A stretch of 64,000 nucleotides of DNA. It comes from Hormiphora californensis (lineage: Eukaryota > Ctenophora > Tentaculata > Cydippida > Pleurobrachiidae). The position numbers and the translations under genes are program-made. Below the pieces are notes generated by a model. That model saw nothing but the letters and a program-made list of their open reading frames with translations, made no database searches and was not told where the DNA came from. Shown piece by piece: positions 35,290 through 48,197 of the stretch; within the stretch, counting starts at the first letter, position 1; every line of letters begins with the position of its first letter. Where the stretch lies: contig CM035359.1 in assembly GCA_020137815.1 (NCBI GenBank), positions 4,094,532 to 4,158,531 on the forward strand, written 5' to 3'.

Positions 35290-36180
35290 TAAGTATTATC
35301 TCGAAACGTGCCTTTCATGGATTTGATGGAAACATTGTAAATTTAAAGATATTATGATCATAATCGATATAATATCGATAAAATATTAAATTATAACATA
35401 TATTGTGTTAGTTTCCAGACACAGCAAAAACGTCAACCCATCTCATCACTTAAACCCCTATAGCTGTTATCTTTATAATTGTTGGCTAAGAATTGGGCCT
35501 CTTCTTCCGCTACGATGCCCCAGCTGATTTAGACAACTAATGACCTCCCGCCAGCGACTTGATCATTAGCCCGAAATTACGCCGTAAAGTGACTCGATTA
35601 TCACTCCCGGAATGTTCCTGTGCAATGACAAATCTTGCGACTTTTAAATGGGAGAAGCTTTAAAAAGTCATTGAGCTCTTTTAAATGACCCCAACTAGGT
35701 TTTGAAAATTGGCTGAAATGGTTGGGTTATGGTCAAAAACGTGCGGTTTTCTCCAAGATCTGGTTATCATTTACCGCCTACCGGTAGGCCTACATGTTAA
35801 ATTGATACAAGTACCAGGTTTTGATTTTTTGCGATGGTTAAATAGCCTCGAGTAGCGGGCACGTGTGCACCCAAGGCCCATAGTCAGACTATTAGTCTGG
35901 TATACTATGGAACTTTGTTTCAGATGGGGAAGGATTTTAAATTTGAATAAATTACGTAAAGGAGCACATGGCTGTCCTACTAATTACTATTCAGCAGAAT
36001 TATAGAGGAGTAAATCCACTAGGGTTTGGTTTAAATATGTACATGTCATTATCATATTACTGATGAATGATTCAGTTTTTATTTCTTAACATCATGCAGC
36101 AGCAAGGCGCTGTTTTCGATTGCTTGCCTTGGCAGTAGACGCTGATGCAATTTATATCACCAATTTGTGACCTATTAATT
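35290..36180. other. Nothing supported
   Basis: AT-rich DNA after the 34986 exon donor. No gene, RNA or inverted repeat was recognised. Confidence 0.4.
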
Positions 36181-36481
36181 TTACCGATTCATGGTCGTTA
36201 TAATTTCTCACCCTCTCTTGCTCTCTATCGAGTATCGCTCTCTCATTTATCTCTCTCTCTCTCGCTCTTACATATCATTCACTGTCTCTCCCCGTCTATC
36301 TCTCCTCCTCTATTATGAATGGGCGGGAGCGGGGATCGATTGTGGCTACTACCGCACAATTGGTTGGCGGCATGCAGAGTTAGGATGGCCTCTCTATCTC
36401 GATAATCAATAATCATTTATCTTAACCCCCGGGATCAACTTGACAATAGATCGGAACCCCATGATGACTCTCTATCTTTCT

Positions 36482-36511
36482 TTTGTTCCTCATACAATTC
36501 TCTCTCTCTCA

Positions 36512-36552
<41 letters not shown>

Positions 36553-36635
36553 CTCTCTCTCCCTATCTCTCTCTTTCTCTTTCTCTTTCTCCCTCTATCT
36601 CTCTCTTTCTCTCTCCCCCTCTCTCTTTCTCTCCC
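36482..36635. repeat. CT microsatellite
   Basis: (CT)n with TTTCTC and CCCTAT breaks, about 470 bp before the candidate first exon at 37108. Confidence 0.9.
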
Positions 36636-37107
36636 GCACCGGTCTTTGATTCTAAGATCCTCAGTATCCTCTGTCGTGTGCACAACGGACCGATTCCGAA
36701 GTCTAGCTCCTACCGATCTCATTTTACACATATCTCTCCAGTGCATATAAATCCACCTTGAGAATCTCAATCGATATCTTCCATCTTCCTGTCTTCCAGC
36801 TTGTCAATATATGTTCTACGGTACTATTACTTTTGAATGGTGAATACGATATATAGCCAAGAAAAATGGTGGCCATATCTCACCTCCATGATCTGTTGAC
36901 GTTGTCGGCCATTTCCGACACATACTTCCGTGATATCCATTGTCAGATATTATATCTATCATACATGGCCTGCGGGGTTATTGTTATCGGTAATACCACT
37001 TATAATCTATTGAACCTCGTCACCTGTGCTGCTGCTGCTCCTATTTACCGGGCCCAATTACCCGATTACAGTAATTAAAGGACCTTATAGATCCCCCAGA
37101 TCACAAT

Positions 37108-37305
37108 ATGGCTAAGAAAAAGAAAAAGGACGAGACCCATGGTGATAGAGGTCGTCATTATAATAAGCGGGCATCAGCCAGCAACCAGAGTTATCGGCAG
37201 TTTGAAGAGGAGCATTTTGCAGCTGCAGCTGCAGCGGATCGAGAGGAAGGAGCAGGAGGAGCGGAGCAGCAACCCCCTACTAGTGAACAACCCACCGAGG
37301 AGGAA
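37108..37305 (+). CDS. Candidate alternative first exon, 66 codons, phase-0 donor
   Basis: ATG at 37108 opens 66 codons beginning MAKKKKKDETHGDRG, passing through an alanine run (AAAAAA) and ending TSEQPTEEE before GTATGT in phase 0. The segment is highly charged with no membrane helix. A CT microsatellite lies 0.5 kb upstream (36482-36635). Phase and strand match K2P exon 2. No other downstream coding exon is seen. Confidence 0.55.
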
Positions 37306-38066
37306 GTATGTTTTTGGGGGGTAGGGTTGGAGAGCTGTTCAAATATGTTTCCTAATTTTTACCTTTGCTATTGCTTCACCATGCTCAAATTTTTTCTCTC
37401 TTCTTATCATCTCAGAATATATATCCGAACAGGAATTAGATCTTCTTCTTCTTCTTCTAAAAGTGTCGGGTGTGAAACCCTAAAGAACTATCGCGACTTT
37501 CGTCATTGCGATTTGGTCGACACTGGTGTGAGTGCTCGTGAGTGAAGGAATTAGATCGATGAAAAAGTTGTAATATCTTCTTACAAAGTTGGTAGCTTAT
37601 AATTTACTAACGAGATATATAGTTGTTTTGTTTCAAGATACATAATATCTTCTCTAGCTGTATTCTCACATGTTGTTTAGTTTCAAGAAACGTACACATG
37701 TTGCGTAATATAATTCGGTCTAGGTACAGCACCCATGATATAAACTCTAACAACCAACATACAGTGAAGTCTGAGAAAAACTTGTTCTATTCTTTACGTT
37801 ATACTAAGTGTCGGTCGTAGCCGCTATAAGCTTGGAGTAAACCTAACAAGTATATTAACTTGACATCAACAAGTTGGGGGAATTCAGAATTATAAGACCG
37901 GTTGATTAGAGGGCCTGTCAACAGTCAATTGGAAGATATTCCCCTTGTTACTCAATTAAGCAAAGTGCTACTTCTCAGTTCAATTCCAGATTCACAACAG
38001 CTCTTAGCTTGATTCGTAGTGAGGTGTCATTATTGTGGTTGATAGTTTTGGCTTAGTGTTTTCAAA

Positions 38067-38084
38067 ATGGATCATAGGTCTGGG
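38067..38084 (+). CDS. Possible micro first exon (MDHRSG), phase-0 donor
   Basis: ATG plus five codons end at GGG/GTAAGA in phase 0. The site could splice straight to K2P exon 2 or first to the 33-bp segment at 38347, which also begins and ends in phase 0. Weak alone. Confidence 0.3.
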
Positions 38085-38214
38085 GTAAGATCTTCTAGGC
38101 TAGGTCAAATAGATTTGTTCATTGTTGAATTATGTCGTATGTTTGCTATGGTGATGTTTACTGTTTAGTGCGTTTGTTAGAGGATTGTTGGTTGTGTCAC
38201 TGTATAAGTTATAA

Positions 38215-38285
38215 CAGTCGGACCCCAATTTACCGGGATCCTCCGCGTGGAAAGGGATTTTACCCAGCATATCGGGGTCCGACTG
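38215..38285. mobile_element. Short copy of CAGTCGGACCCC MITE family
   Basis: 71 bp with ends CAGTCGGACCCCAATTTACC and ATCGGGGTCCGACTG. Internal part deleted. Confidence 0.65.
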
Positions 38286-38346
38286 AACAATGTGTTGTCA
38301 AGATCATCACGTGTTGCAATTCCTCTAACACCCGCCTCTGTTTCAG

Positions 38347-38379
38347 ATTATGAATAGAATACGATTAAAATGGAATTCG
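38347..38379 (+). CDS. Possible 33-bp micro-exon or first exon (MNRIRLKWNS)
   Basis: A good acceptor (CTCTGTTTCAG) and a consensus donor (TCG/GTAAGT) bound 11 open codons. ATG is the second codon, so the segment could be an internal phase 0-0 exon after 38067 or itself carry a start. The product is basic. It lies 62 bp after a short MITE. Confidence 0.35.
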
Positions 38380-38666
38380 GTAAGTATAAACTAGTGTTGG
38401 ATTTACAATTTCTACCCTGAAAGCTCCCAATTCCATCCTCCAATACCCCCCCCCCCGATCCCATTCGCCCGATCCCATTCCCCTATTCCTCTTGCTTAAT
38501 TTTCCAGCCTAAATTAATCAAGCAATCATCAAATGTTCCATCATCTGAAAATCAAAACTACGCAATTTCCCTCTCCCAATCCGTAAAAAACAAAGTTATT
38601 AAAAATTCAAAATTTAGCACCCACAAGAGGGCTTTTTCCTGTGTACGTTAATATCATATGGCAGCA

Positions 38667-38880
38667 GATTACGGGGGCTCGAATAGATCGCCCGTATAGA
38701 TCGCCCGTATAGACTGCCCGGACGTTTCATCTGCGCATTACGTTTCACCACAACGAAACACATGCACGTGACGTGCATGTACTTTATTTGTGATGAAAGT
38801 GTGATGAAACGTCCGGGCAGTCTATACGGGCAGTCTATACGGGCAGTCTATACGGGCGATCTATTCGAGCCCCCGTAATC
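38667..38880. mobile_element. 214-bp inverted-repeat element with GGGCAGTCTATAC repeats
   Basis: Ends GATTACGGGGGCTCGAATAG and inverse. Near the ends 15-bp subrepeats (TATACGGGCAGTC) occur twice on the left and three times on the right. The middle holds a GCACGTGACGTGC palindrome. Confidence 0.75.
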
Positions 38881-38889
38881 CCCCGTGTA

Positions 38890-40590
38890 AGGATATTGAT
38901 ATATCGATCGTTAGATCCCCCAACAACAATCCCCCAGGTAAATCAAATATTAAATACTCAACAAATACTCAACAAACTTCCATCAAGTATTGAATACAAA
39001 AACTTCATGACCACACTCAAACTTGTCGTACGTGGGCAGTTCAGTAACCGTTAGTGTTTTGACTAAGTATCCTGGTTTTGTGTACGTCACGTGAAAAATT
39101 CGAACCTATTATTATACCCTTCGCGCTCTATGCAAGGGAATTTGGTTGATCAAGGTTTGGTTGATCAAAGCACCCTGCGAAATGATATTAAACTTATATT
39201 AACGTTTCACTATAAGACAAAGTAATCATGCATTACGTCTACATGTTAGCTGTCCTATACCCTGCATAACTATATTAATTATTATAAACGCTGTCCAAGT
39301 ATTGCAGTAGCAGTAGGAGGTCTAGAAGTACAGCTCAGTAAATTTATACATGCCAATATCCCGCCAATGCACACAGTCAAATGAATTCATATTCTCTTGT
39401 CACTTTCAACTGCAGCTCTTTGCTTTGTCTGGTAATTTTGCATTGTTTCAATTCACTCTTCATTCAATATTTCCTATATTAAAACATTCAGAAATGTCAT
39501 TATAATATCTGTGCAGTACTAATTTTTGGATCAAGTCCACTTTCCAGCAGAGTATAAGTTACTGTGTGATTTTAAATGACTGGGACTGGTATATCGCAAG
39601 TTGGGTTTCGATTACCTTATCTTTACCAGACCTCACATGTAATAAATAACTGCAGTATATTAAGTGGACTGACATTATATAAAATGTTCTCAGTATTAGT
39701 GACTCCACCCAAATTTGAATGTCGGATATATAGCTCTTGCCAAATATCCTACCTCATTTATGTTTTTGTATTGCTTCTCACTTTTTTGAGTTTGAAATAA
39801 CAAATTTAACAGTATCATTATACATTTGAACGATCCTTATATCAATCAATACAGATCGATACCTGCGTCCTGCACTAAGAAAGTAAGATTCTAGTTAAAG
39901 TAATTGGGCAAAATTCTAGGGTAAGACTAAGACTAAGGGAAGGTTTGATATAAGTATGGAACAGAACACAATCAGTTTCCTGTGCAAGTTAAACACATGC
40001 CTAATAGCTGCTCGTGCAACTATACAGAAGCAGCTCATTTCCTTTTGCTAATTTCCACCCTTTTCCAGCTCACAATCTCTTGTGTACACTTCACACAATA
40101 TGTTTGAATTCTGGCACCTGAAAGTTTCCTAATTCCAAACTGTACTTTGGTTTATCATAATATATGACGCTTAGACTTTGTAATTCAAATTGCGTTTAGA
40201 CTCATGTGAAAGCAGGTTTTTAATTGTGCTCTAAAACGCTGTCGAACAATTGAAACCCATGCGTTCCTCGCATGCTATATGTTGTTATGTTCTAACCCTC
40301 CTTTACATTTGTGTTTCGCGGCGGGGCGCACGAAACACAGTCTAGCTAGGCAAGCTATATGTACAGGTTCTGTTCCTAGTACAGTTCTACTCCTTTATCA
40401 AAGTGTGACGTTTGTAGAACGTAGCGATGGTCTATAAAATTATAAAGTGAGGAAATTCAAGAATATAAATTCCCTGCATAAATAAAGATTTTTCTCATCA
40501 TTAGGAGAAATATATTTATTTGTGCAGAGAATTTGTTCTTAAATGATCATGCATTATATTATATATGACAAGTTAAGGCGGCCACCACTT
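38890..40590. other. Nothing supported
   Basis: AT-rich DNA with no recognised gene, RNA or clear repeat. Confidence 0.4.
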
Positions 40591-40708
40591 GGAGTAATAA
40601 TTAACAAGAGGAATAACATGCAGTATTATGATATAAACTTTGCTATCGGCCGATAGCAAAGTTTATATCATAATACTGCATGTTATTCCTCTTGTTAATT
40701 ATTACTCC
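40591..40708. repeat. Perfect 118-bp palindrome without spacer
   Basis: The 59 bases from GGAGTAATAATTAACAAGAG to GCTATCGG are followed at once by their exact inverse. The centre is ATCGGCCGAT. Confidence 0.95.
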
Positions 40709-41805
40709 GGATGACTTTTATTATCATCACATTAGTTATTTATATATGGCGCATTATTTCTGTGATAAAGTAATTTGCTCGATAATATATTGCGTGTTGT
40801 ATACTTATTACCGAAATTACGATATCCTAAGCTGCAGCAAATTACTACAATATAAAGCTTGGATGACGTTTACTAGCTCTACTACTGCACATCTCCATGT
40901 TATTACTGTGGAAGCTCTTATAATCTGTGGGAAATAGTAGTACACAATCGAAGCTATATAAGTGATCTTATTGTGATCGCATTGTTCATGTGTTATACAC
41001 ATGAGCAATGATACGTGTTAGCAAACCAACCCGACCATGTGTCACATTCATGACATGAACCCAGTTATACGTTGTTGGTACCATGTTGCTTGAGTATCTA
41101 GTTATTATAGGATGTGTTTTCTGGAGCCATCCAAATAAGGCAGTATGCACAGAGCTTTTATGAATCAGCTTTATTCGACCGATATAATTGCTTACCACCA
41201 TCACTGCACAATTATAACAGTTATCCCATTAGATATATTACTCTGCACACGCTATGTTGTGATCGGAACGTTTATCTGCTTGTGGTCATGTGTGGTCGGT
41301 ATTATCGGATTAACTTTATAGCCATTTCGTTAATCGATTGATCGTGCGGTAAGCAGCTCTGGTGTTTTCGATGTCAAAAGTATGAATTCTGATCTTGATA
41401 GCCGTAGCGGTAATATGAGCCTTAGGAATAGGAACACATGTGCGGGTAGATGAGCCTTAAGTGATTTGCTTTGAATGGTTGGTTCGAGCTGCTAGCCGGT
41501 GGTTAATAATCTTGAGATGATTGTTTGATCTTTACCTCTTTGATCTGTATTATAATATAAGCAACTCAGCTCAAGAATCTTGATTCTGTCGAGCACTTTA
41601 CCATTCCTGAATCCCTATTAAATCAAAGGTATATAAGCAACTCAGTACTCCATCAAATCGTAGCTTCCGCTCGAGCTTTTTGATGTACAATTATACATTA
41701 ACCCGCAGGTTATGTGCAATTTTCAATGACTATAATTGCACAGCTCAATAGTTTGTATTTTATAGTTATGTCGTTGAGCGTGTGTTTGTGTGATTTACCG
41801 CTTGC

Positions 41806-41835
41806 ATGAACTTGAAGAAGATTGTTGTTGGCAAG
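41806..41835 (+). CDS. Possible micro first exon (MNLKKIVVGK), phase-0 donor
   Basis: ATG and nine codons precede AAG/GTGTAT in phase 0. The donor is acceptable but not strong, so chance is a real alternative. Confidence 0.2.
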
Positions 41836-42077
41836 GTGTATGTTTTATTGGCAGGGTTAGAACATGCCTTCGGACATCACTGGGTATTTTTTCAGTTTAT
41901 TATCCACCTCCAATCTTTGATCCCATTATGCCACTCCATAGCCTTTTTCCTGGAAGCAATGCTCTCCAAATATTACGTTGTGAATCCATTGTTGGAAGCA
42001 AGGGGGTGAAGCGAATGAAAACAATATGGTGGGAAAGAAGGGGTCATGGTGATACATTGAGCATCATGATCTGTATA

Positions 42078-42103
42078 CTAGTAGTAGTAGTAGTAGTAGT
42101 AGT
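42078..42103. repeat. (TAG)n microsatellite
   Basis: About eight TAG units, flanked on both sides by ATGATCTGTAT. Confidence 0.9.
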
Positions 42104-42954
42104 ATGATCTGTATGGGTGCATGAAGTGGAGAGCTAGTACACGTGAACAATGAAAGAACTCTTGCAGCAGGCTATACTTCATTGTGTGTTTTCAGGGTGA
42201 CCTGCACTCTGTTGTAAAACAAAGTGATACAATACAATAAGTAGATAATACAAAGATGAGAGAGTGAAGTCAATGAGAGAATTAGGAGCAAGTGAGGCAA
42301 CCCCCGCCGCTGATGATACAGAGTACAGACATGTGCCGGGTTGACACCCCCTAAAAGAACAAAAAAGGATGAATCATCAGCTGAGGACACGATTATATTG
42401 ATCATTAAGCTGATCATCCTTGCTTCATACAGTGGACTTTTCGGCTCCTAAGCCGGTGAGGTATCAATTAGCTCCTAAGCTCTAGTTGCATCGTTAGCAA
42501 ATAATATATTTTAGCCGCCCTGAAGTATCAATGAAGATCATATATAACGCAGCCTGGTGCCTGTCAACAGCAATTGCAGAGCAATTTTGAAGCAATCGGT
42601 TTCCTCCCAGCTGAAAATTTGGACTTGAATTTAGACCAGTCTGGCATACGTTGTTTAGACCAGTCTGGAATGTTGTTGTCCTAATTCGCTATCCGCTATC
42701 CAGGCTCTAGGTGACAGATAATATATGCAGGTTTGTCTACGACGTTGATCACTGCAGGACATACATGTCGCCTAATTTGTTGCATTATAACCGTTGCGGT
42801 TGAGATAGATTGTGCTAAGTTATATAGGAATGTAGGCTTCCTTTATCATGATCACAGCTATATTAAAGAGACAGATCGTTTAGCATGGGATATAAAACAG
42901 GACACTGCTGTCCTGATCAGGCAGTGAGGCTCGGACAGATCGGCTGCTTGTAGT

Positions 42955-43102
42955 CTGTCACACAGGTCTCTATAATAGTAAATTGTTTTTAGTTCAAGCC
43001 CCATTTTTACAGGTCTCTCATCTAGTGAATTGCTTTTGGTTCAGGCCATTTTCACAGGTCTCTATAATAGTGAATTGTTTTTGGTTCAGCTCCATTTTCA
43101 CA
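42955..43102. repeat. Three imperfect repeats of about 60 bp
   Basis: CACAGGTCTCTATAATAGT and GAATTGTTTTTGGTTCA recur three times. Confidence 0.7.
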
Positions 43103-43208
43103 GTTGGCTCACAATATGATGCAAAAGTTTTCTGTACGATTTCCTAGTATGGCAGCTTGTCTTACAGAGTTGTTATAGGATATAGTCGGTTTGCTAGGTT
43201 ATATAGCA

Positions 43209-43469
43209 TGGTTGTAATGAGCTGCATTTCCTAGGTTACCATGGTAATGAGCTGCATTTCCTAGGTTACCATGGTGATGAGCTGCATTTCCTAGGTTACC
43301 ATGGTAATGAGCTGCATTTCCTAAATTACCATGGTAATGAGCTGCATTTCCTAGGTTGCCATGGTAATGAGCTGCATTTCCTAGGTTACCATGGTAATAA
43401 GCTGCATTTCCTAAATTACCATAGTAATGAGCTGCATTTCCTAGGTTACCATGGTAATGAGCTGCATTT
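43209..43469. repeat. 30-bp minisatellite, nine copies
   Basis: GAGCTGCATTTCCTAGGTTA plus CCATGGTAAT, with GCTGCATTT recurring exactly every 30 bp from 43221 to 43461. Units differ at a few positions only. Confidence 0.9.
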
Positions 43470-44365
43470 GTTGAACTTTTGACAGGTTTTCGGTGCCGGG
43501 AGTATACCTTGGTGGATGGGGTATGAACGCTTACAGACTGTTTGATGAGTTCATATTAGAAATGCTTGTTTAGATTGTGATGTAAATGGGTTAAAGTTGT
43601 TGATTATCCATGTCTGGCTACATTTTAGCATAATTCATTTTAAGTGTTATAGTAGTTAGGGCGCCGTGAAACATTCTTACAACTTCACGTCTGTATTGGC
43701 CATGCACATATACATATTTCTTAATTGAAAGTTGTTTAAACACCTCATAAAACATGTCATAAAATATAAAATGAAGTTAATGGTTCCTGGAAGAGGCTAA
43801 AATGTCCATGATATAATTGATGCTCCTGAATTATTGGCACCTACAGTCGTGAAAATCCTCGTTTCCACCTATGTTATTGTTGTGAGATCACTAACTATAA
43901 TTGTCACAACGAAATAATACAGCTGTATTTAGGACTATAATCGTCGTAATAAGATTACCAAATGACAACACGCTATTTTTAAAGGGGTTTGAAACTTCTA
44001 AAATCTACAGATCTTCGGTTTTGTGAGAGATTGAGATATCGTATGTATGCTATTGTATATAACATGGCTGTATTTAGTTCATATCGATTTTGCAGTGTCT
44101 TCTTCCAACGCTAATTTTCCGGAAATGACACGTAAAAGCAGTGCAGTTGCATTTCACATTGACACATTTTACTAATTGGCAAGTGCCACCCAATTTTCTT
44201 AATTTTGCCCTTTTTCTCGGAAAAGAGATCGATCACAGCTCTCTGTTCAGTGATCGTATCTCTGGCAATATATCTAGCTGATACCATTAATTGCCAATCA
44301 CCCCTTAATTGTACTCTAATTAACACTCGAAATGCCTTCTTGTCTATATATCTTGTTTTTCAAGT
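43470..44365. other. Nothing supported
   Basis: No gene or clear repeat up to the candidate first exon at 44366. Confidence 0.4.
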
Positions 44366-44638
44366 ATGCTTGATTATCGTCTGACCCCTCCTCCTCCCCC
44401 CACCGGTGGGAAATTGATGGCGTTAGCAAGAAGTCGTTGGGCAGCAGCTACCCTCCAAGTGGCCCAGGAGAACAAGGATGCCAAACCTGATCCATTAGCC
44501 CAGGACAGTGGTGCCAATGGGGCGGATATCTTTAGATCAGTTGTGAGAGCAAAGGTACAGCAGAATCGGTGGGAGAAGTTGCAGAAGAGAATCAGGCGGA
44601 AAATACTGCCATCGGCGTACAACCAACAAGATGATGAT
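44366..44638 (+). CDS. Candidate alternative first exon, 91 codons, phase-0 donor
   Basis: ATG at 44366 opens 91 codons (MLDYRLTPPPPPTGGK...) ending YNQQDDD before a strong GTGAGT donor in phase 0. A Pro run is followed by an Ala/Gln-rich part and a strongly basic segment with EKLQKRIRRKI, which could form an amphipathic helix. A pure CT tract starts 160 bp downstream. Base composition is coding-like compared with its AT-rich surroundings. Phase and strand match K2P exon 2. Confidence 0.6.
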
Positions 44639-44788
44639 GTGAGTATACTGCACTATTGATCCCAGGTAAGGGTTTGAACAAATCAATTTGGTTTTGGTAT
44701 TAAACTGCATGTTCACTGTGCCACCCCTTGGACTTTTTGGCTGGGTATTGTCTTCAAAATATTTCTGCTCTACATGATTCTCTCTATG

Positions 44789-44888
<100 letters not shown>

Positions 44889-45383
44889 TCTTTTTTCCTT
44901 ATAGACCATTATATAGACCGATCTCACAATCACTAAATCGCCCGTTTCTCTCCCTTCCTGGATCGAGAAACAAAGCTCCCACGTGGCAAAAAAGATAGTA
45001 TATATCGGCCTATCGGTGAATATATAATTAGGGCCACAGCTGTCACAATACACACAATGTGTCACGACTTTCACACACATGTCACAATATAGTAAACGAT
45101 GCGGTTTTGATAATCGCTTCCAGTTTTTATAAACTGCTATTATCTAACGATTTGACATTGGTTTCCTACAGTGCCATCATCATTCCGATGCCAGCTGAGA
45201 TATCTCTCAAGACGAAATCAGGCCCGGGGCCGTTAGATCTATAGATTTGCCTACACCACCTCAATTTTAGCAGCGCTTTTTAGCGTGAGCGTATCACGAA
45301 AAGTTCAGACCCGAAGTATCATATAATGTTCATAATAATAGACACAACCAGCTGTACATCTACTGCAGCAGCTCTGTACACTT

Positions 45384-45413
45384 TGTAGCTTTTTGTAGCT
45401 TTTTGTAGCTTTT
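45384..45413. repeat. Three 10-bp repeats
   Basis: TTTGTAGCTT repeated three times. Confidence 0.7.
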
Positions 45414-45834
45414 TCAACGATTAATTATGTTTTTTATAATTTATATCAGCTTGTTCATTGCACTTTACATCTTTGTGTCCACTGAGGGTTTCCCAGGGTT
45501 ATGAATTTCAATATTCTCTTGCATTTTGTTTTTGACTCGTGAATTGTTTGCTTGCTTTTTCAAATTTTCCACCTGTCAATTGTCGTCAACATTATATGGC
45601 AAAATAGCCTAATTTTTCGTCAAGAAACTATTGTTTAGCACGTGCATTGACTCCTTTTATACAACCCTGGCCTACCATTTTCGCTAGAACAATCCTGCTC
45701 ATCTGACAGCTCACTAAGAACTCTCTTCCTAAAATACAACCTATTATTCAACCTTCAGTGCAGTATATATCTAAATGAGGTAAGAAGATCAACTCCCTGC
45801 ACAAATCGGATGCTTATCTGCAGTTCTGATAGGA

Positions 45835-46014
45835 ATGATATCTCTTGCGGATGCAGTTGGCAGTATTTCTAAATACTCAACAAGAGAAGATCAGACGTCT
45901 CCAGATGATGATAATCGGCAGCAGCGGCAGAAACCCCCACCAACAAGGGTCAGAAGGCTTTCCTCGGCTGTCATTGGCTCCATAAAGAGAGTCCGACCAG
46001 AAAATAAAAAAGAG
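45835..46014 (+). CDS. Candidate alternative first exon, 60 codons, phase-0 donor
   Basis: ATG at 45835 opens 60 codons (MISLADAVGSISKY...) ending RPENKKE before GTAAAG in phase 0. It contains a Gln/Arg/Pro-rich part and TRVRRLSSAVIG, again an RRxS consensus like those of the 11692 exon and terminal exon A. Phase and strand match K2P exon 2. Confidence 0.55.
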
Positions 46015-46209
46015 GTAAAGATAGAAAATAGTGGAAATCGGTAACTTTTATTCTAAACTAATCAGATTCCGCATATTTATATGTTCGGACAACAACACTA
46101 TAACTTCCCCTTGATCCTGTCTCACTTTGCTTTCTATGTCACGCTCTCTTTCTTTGTGTTTATGGTACGAATGACCAAGTTCCAGGCAACTTCTTTTGTT
46201 CTCTATATA

Positions 46210-47774
46210 CAGGGTGTCCCATATATTCTCCGGGTCGGTTGGCGAGCTGTCATGCAAAAACGGTGATAGTTGTGTGAAAACAAACTGCGGGAGTGTGCTG
46301 GATTAATTCCTTCCTAACTGATGGCTTTGTTTTAAAATTAAATTTCAAAAGTTCATTTTTCATGAATGAACATTGCTGCCGTTCATTCATGAATTCTGAA
46401 ATATTGTTTACCTTGAGTAAGTAACTTTTCTTTGGCTCGCAATTATCTTTCCAATGAGCACCATAAAACCCAAATTGAAGCAGCAGGTCACATGACAGTT
46501 GAGAAAATGAACATGCATGATTTTGGCTCTTTTTGCGACTTTCAATCGGCTGCATGTCACCGCTACCTTATCTTCAATCTTTTTGAAACTTTGGGTGAAC
46601 ATTGGATAAGCAAAGATCTTTGCTCACAAGAAAAATCAAGGTCAAAACTCAAAGTTCATTTTTAAGTTTTGGTAGTTCATTCCACTCATTCAGGAACCAA
46701 CAACCCTAAAGTGATGAAAAGTGTTGGATTTTGCTTGGTCCATGTCCTGCAATGACAGAGAGGTGTAGTAACGTGTTTCCGAGCTAGTTAGTGGGTGCCA
46801 TGTGATCATGACGATATCTGATTCCTTCGTTGAGCAATAATTAAGGGATTTTCTCGAATTCAAGCATGTGATTTGGGTTTTCTGCGATTGGTATCGTGCA
46901 GCAATGTTAAGAGATCTCATAGCCCCTCGAAAATGATGGTTAGTTCAATGAAATGAGTTGATTTATCAACGAAAATGGTCGTTGAGTTCAATGTGGCATC
47001 GGTTTCAATCTTATTGAGCATAAATCAACTCAATTCATTGAACTTTTCATCATTTTCGAGGTGCTATGAGATCTCTCAAGATTGCTGCACGATACCAATC
47101 GCAGAAGACCCGAATCACATGCTTTAATTTGAGAAAATCTCTTAATTATTGCTCAACGAAGGTGTCAGATATCGTCATGATCACATGGCACCCACTAACT
47201 AGCTCGGAAACACGTTACTACACCTCTCTGTCATTGCAGGACATGGACCAAGCAAAATCCAACACTTTTCATCACTTTAGGGTTGTTGGTTCCTGAATGA
47301 GTGGAATGAACTACCAAAACTTAAAAATGAACTTTGAGTTTTGACCTTGATTTTTCTTGTGAGCAAAGATCTTTGCTTATCCAATGTTCACCCAAAGTTT
47401 CAAAAAGATTGAAGATAAGGTAGCGGTGATACAGCCGATTGAAAGTCGCAAAAAGAGCCAAAATCATGCATGTTCATTTTCTCAACTGTCATGTGACCTG
47501 CTGCTTCAATTTGGGTTTTATGGTGCTCATTGGAAAGATAATTGCGAGCCAAAGAAAAGTTACTTACTCAAGGTAAACAATATTTCAGAATTCATGAATG
47601 AACGGCAGCAATGTTCATTCATGAAAAATGAACTTTTGAAATTTAATTTTAAAACAAAGCCATCAGTTAGGAAGGAATTAATCCAGCACACTCCCGCAGT
47701 TTGTTTTCACACAACTATCACCGTTTTTGCATGACAGCTCGCCAACCGACCCGGAGAATATATGGGACACCCTG
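46210..47774. mobile_element. 1.57-kb foldback element, TA target
   Basis: Ends CAGGGTGTCCCATATATTCT and its inverse, between TA dinucleotides. The two arms of about 750 bp are nearly identical inverse copies, meeting in a short spacer near 46970-47020. Matching open frames on the two arms are mirror artefacts. The CAGGGTGT ends resemble those of the 4732-10107 element. Confidence 0.85.
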
Positions 47775-48182
47775 TAATATGATCTCTTATTTATGAGCTC
47801 CTTCTTTCATGTTTCACAACTACACATTTTTGAACCATGATCTTCTTCTTTTTCTACTTCTTCTGTCTGAGACGTTCACCACGTAAGCTTTAGACCATGG
47901 ATGGTGAATCACCAGTCTAAAGCTAAATGTCTTAGTTGAATTAGTAACTTTACTTGTTCTATGATCCATCTCTGACTTGTTCAAGTCATCAGATATTAGT
48001 AAAACAAAATTCAACAATCGACGACAAATTTTTGTATACAGAAATTTCATGCTGTTTCACAGCTAGTTAGATGGCGTAGTTTAAGCTGTATTCAAGTGTA
48101 GTTAGTTGGTCGCTGATGACAGCATGGTTACTGGTTATGATGTCATTATCTAATTTACCCTTGTCTACCTGTATACATATAT

Positions 48183-48197
48183 CTCTCTGTCTCTCTC

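Noticed and set aside
38667-38880. CRISPR array (repeats of GGGCAGTCTATAC)
   Set aside because: Only a few adjacent repeats without spacers, inside an inverted-repeat element, in an animal genome.
46250-47734. Matching proteins of about 76-116 residues on both strands
   Set aside because: They are the two arms of one inverted repeat read twice. No domain or transposase signature.
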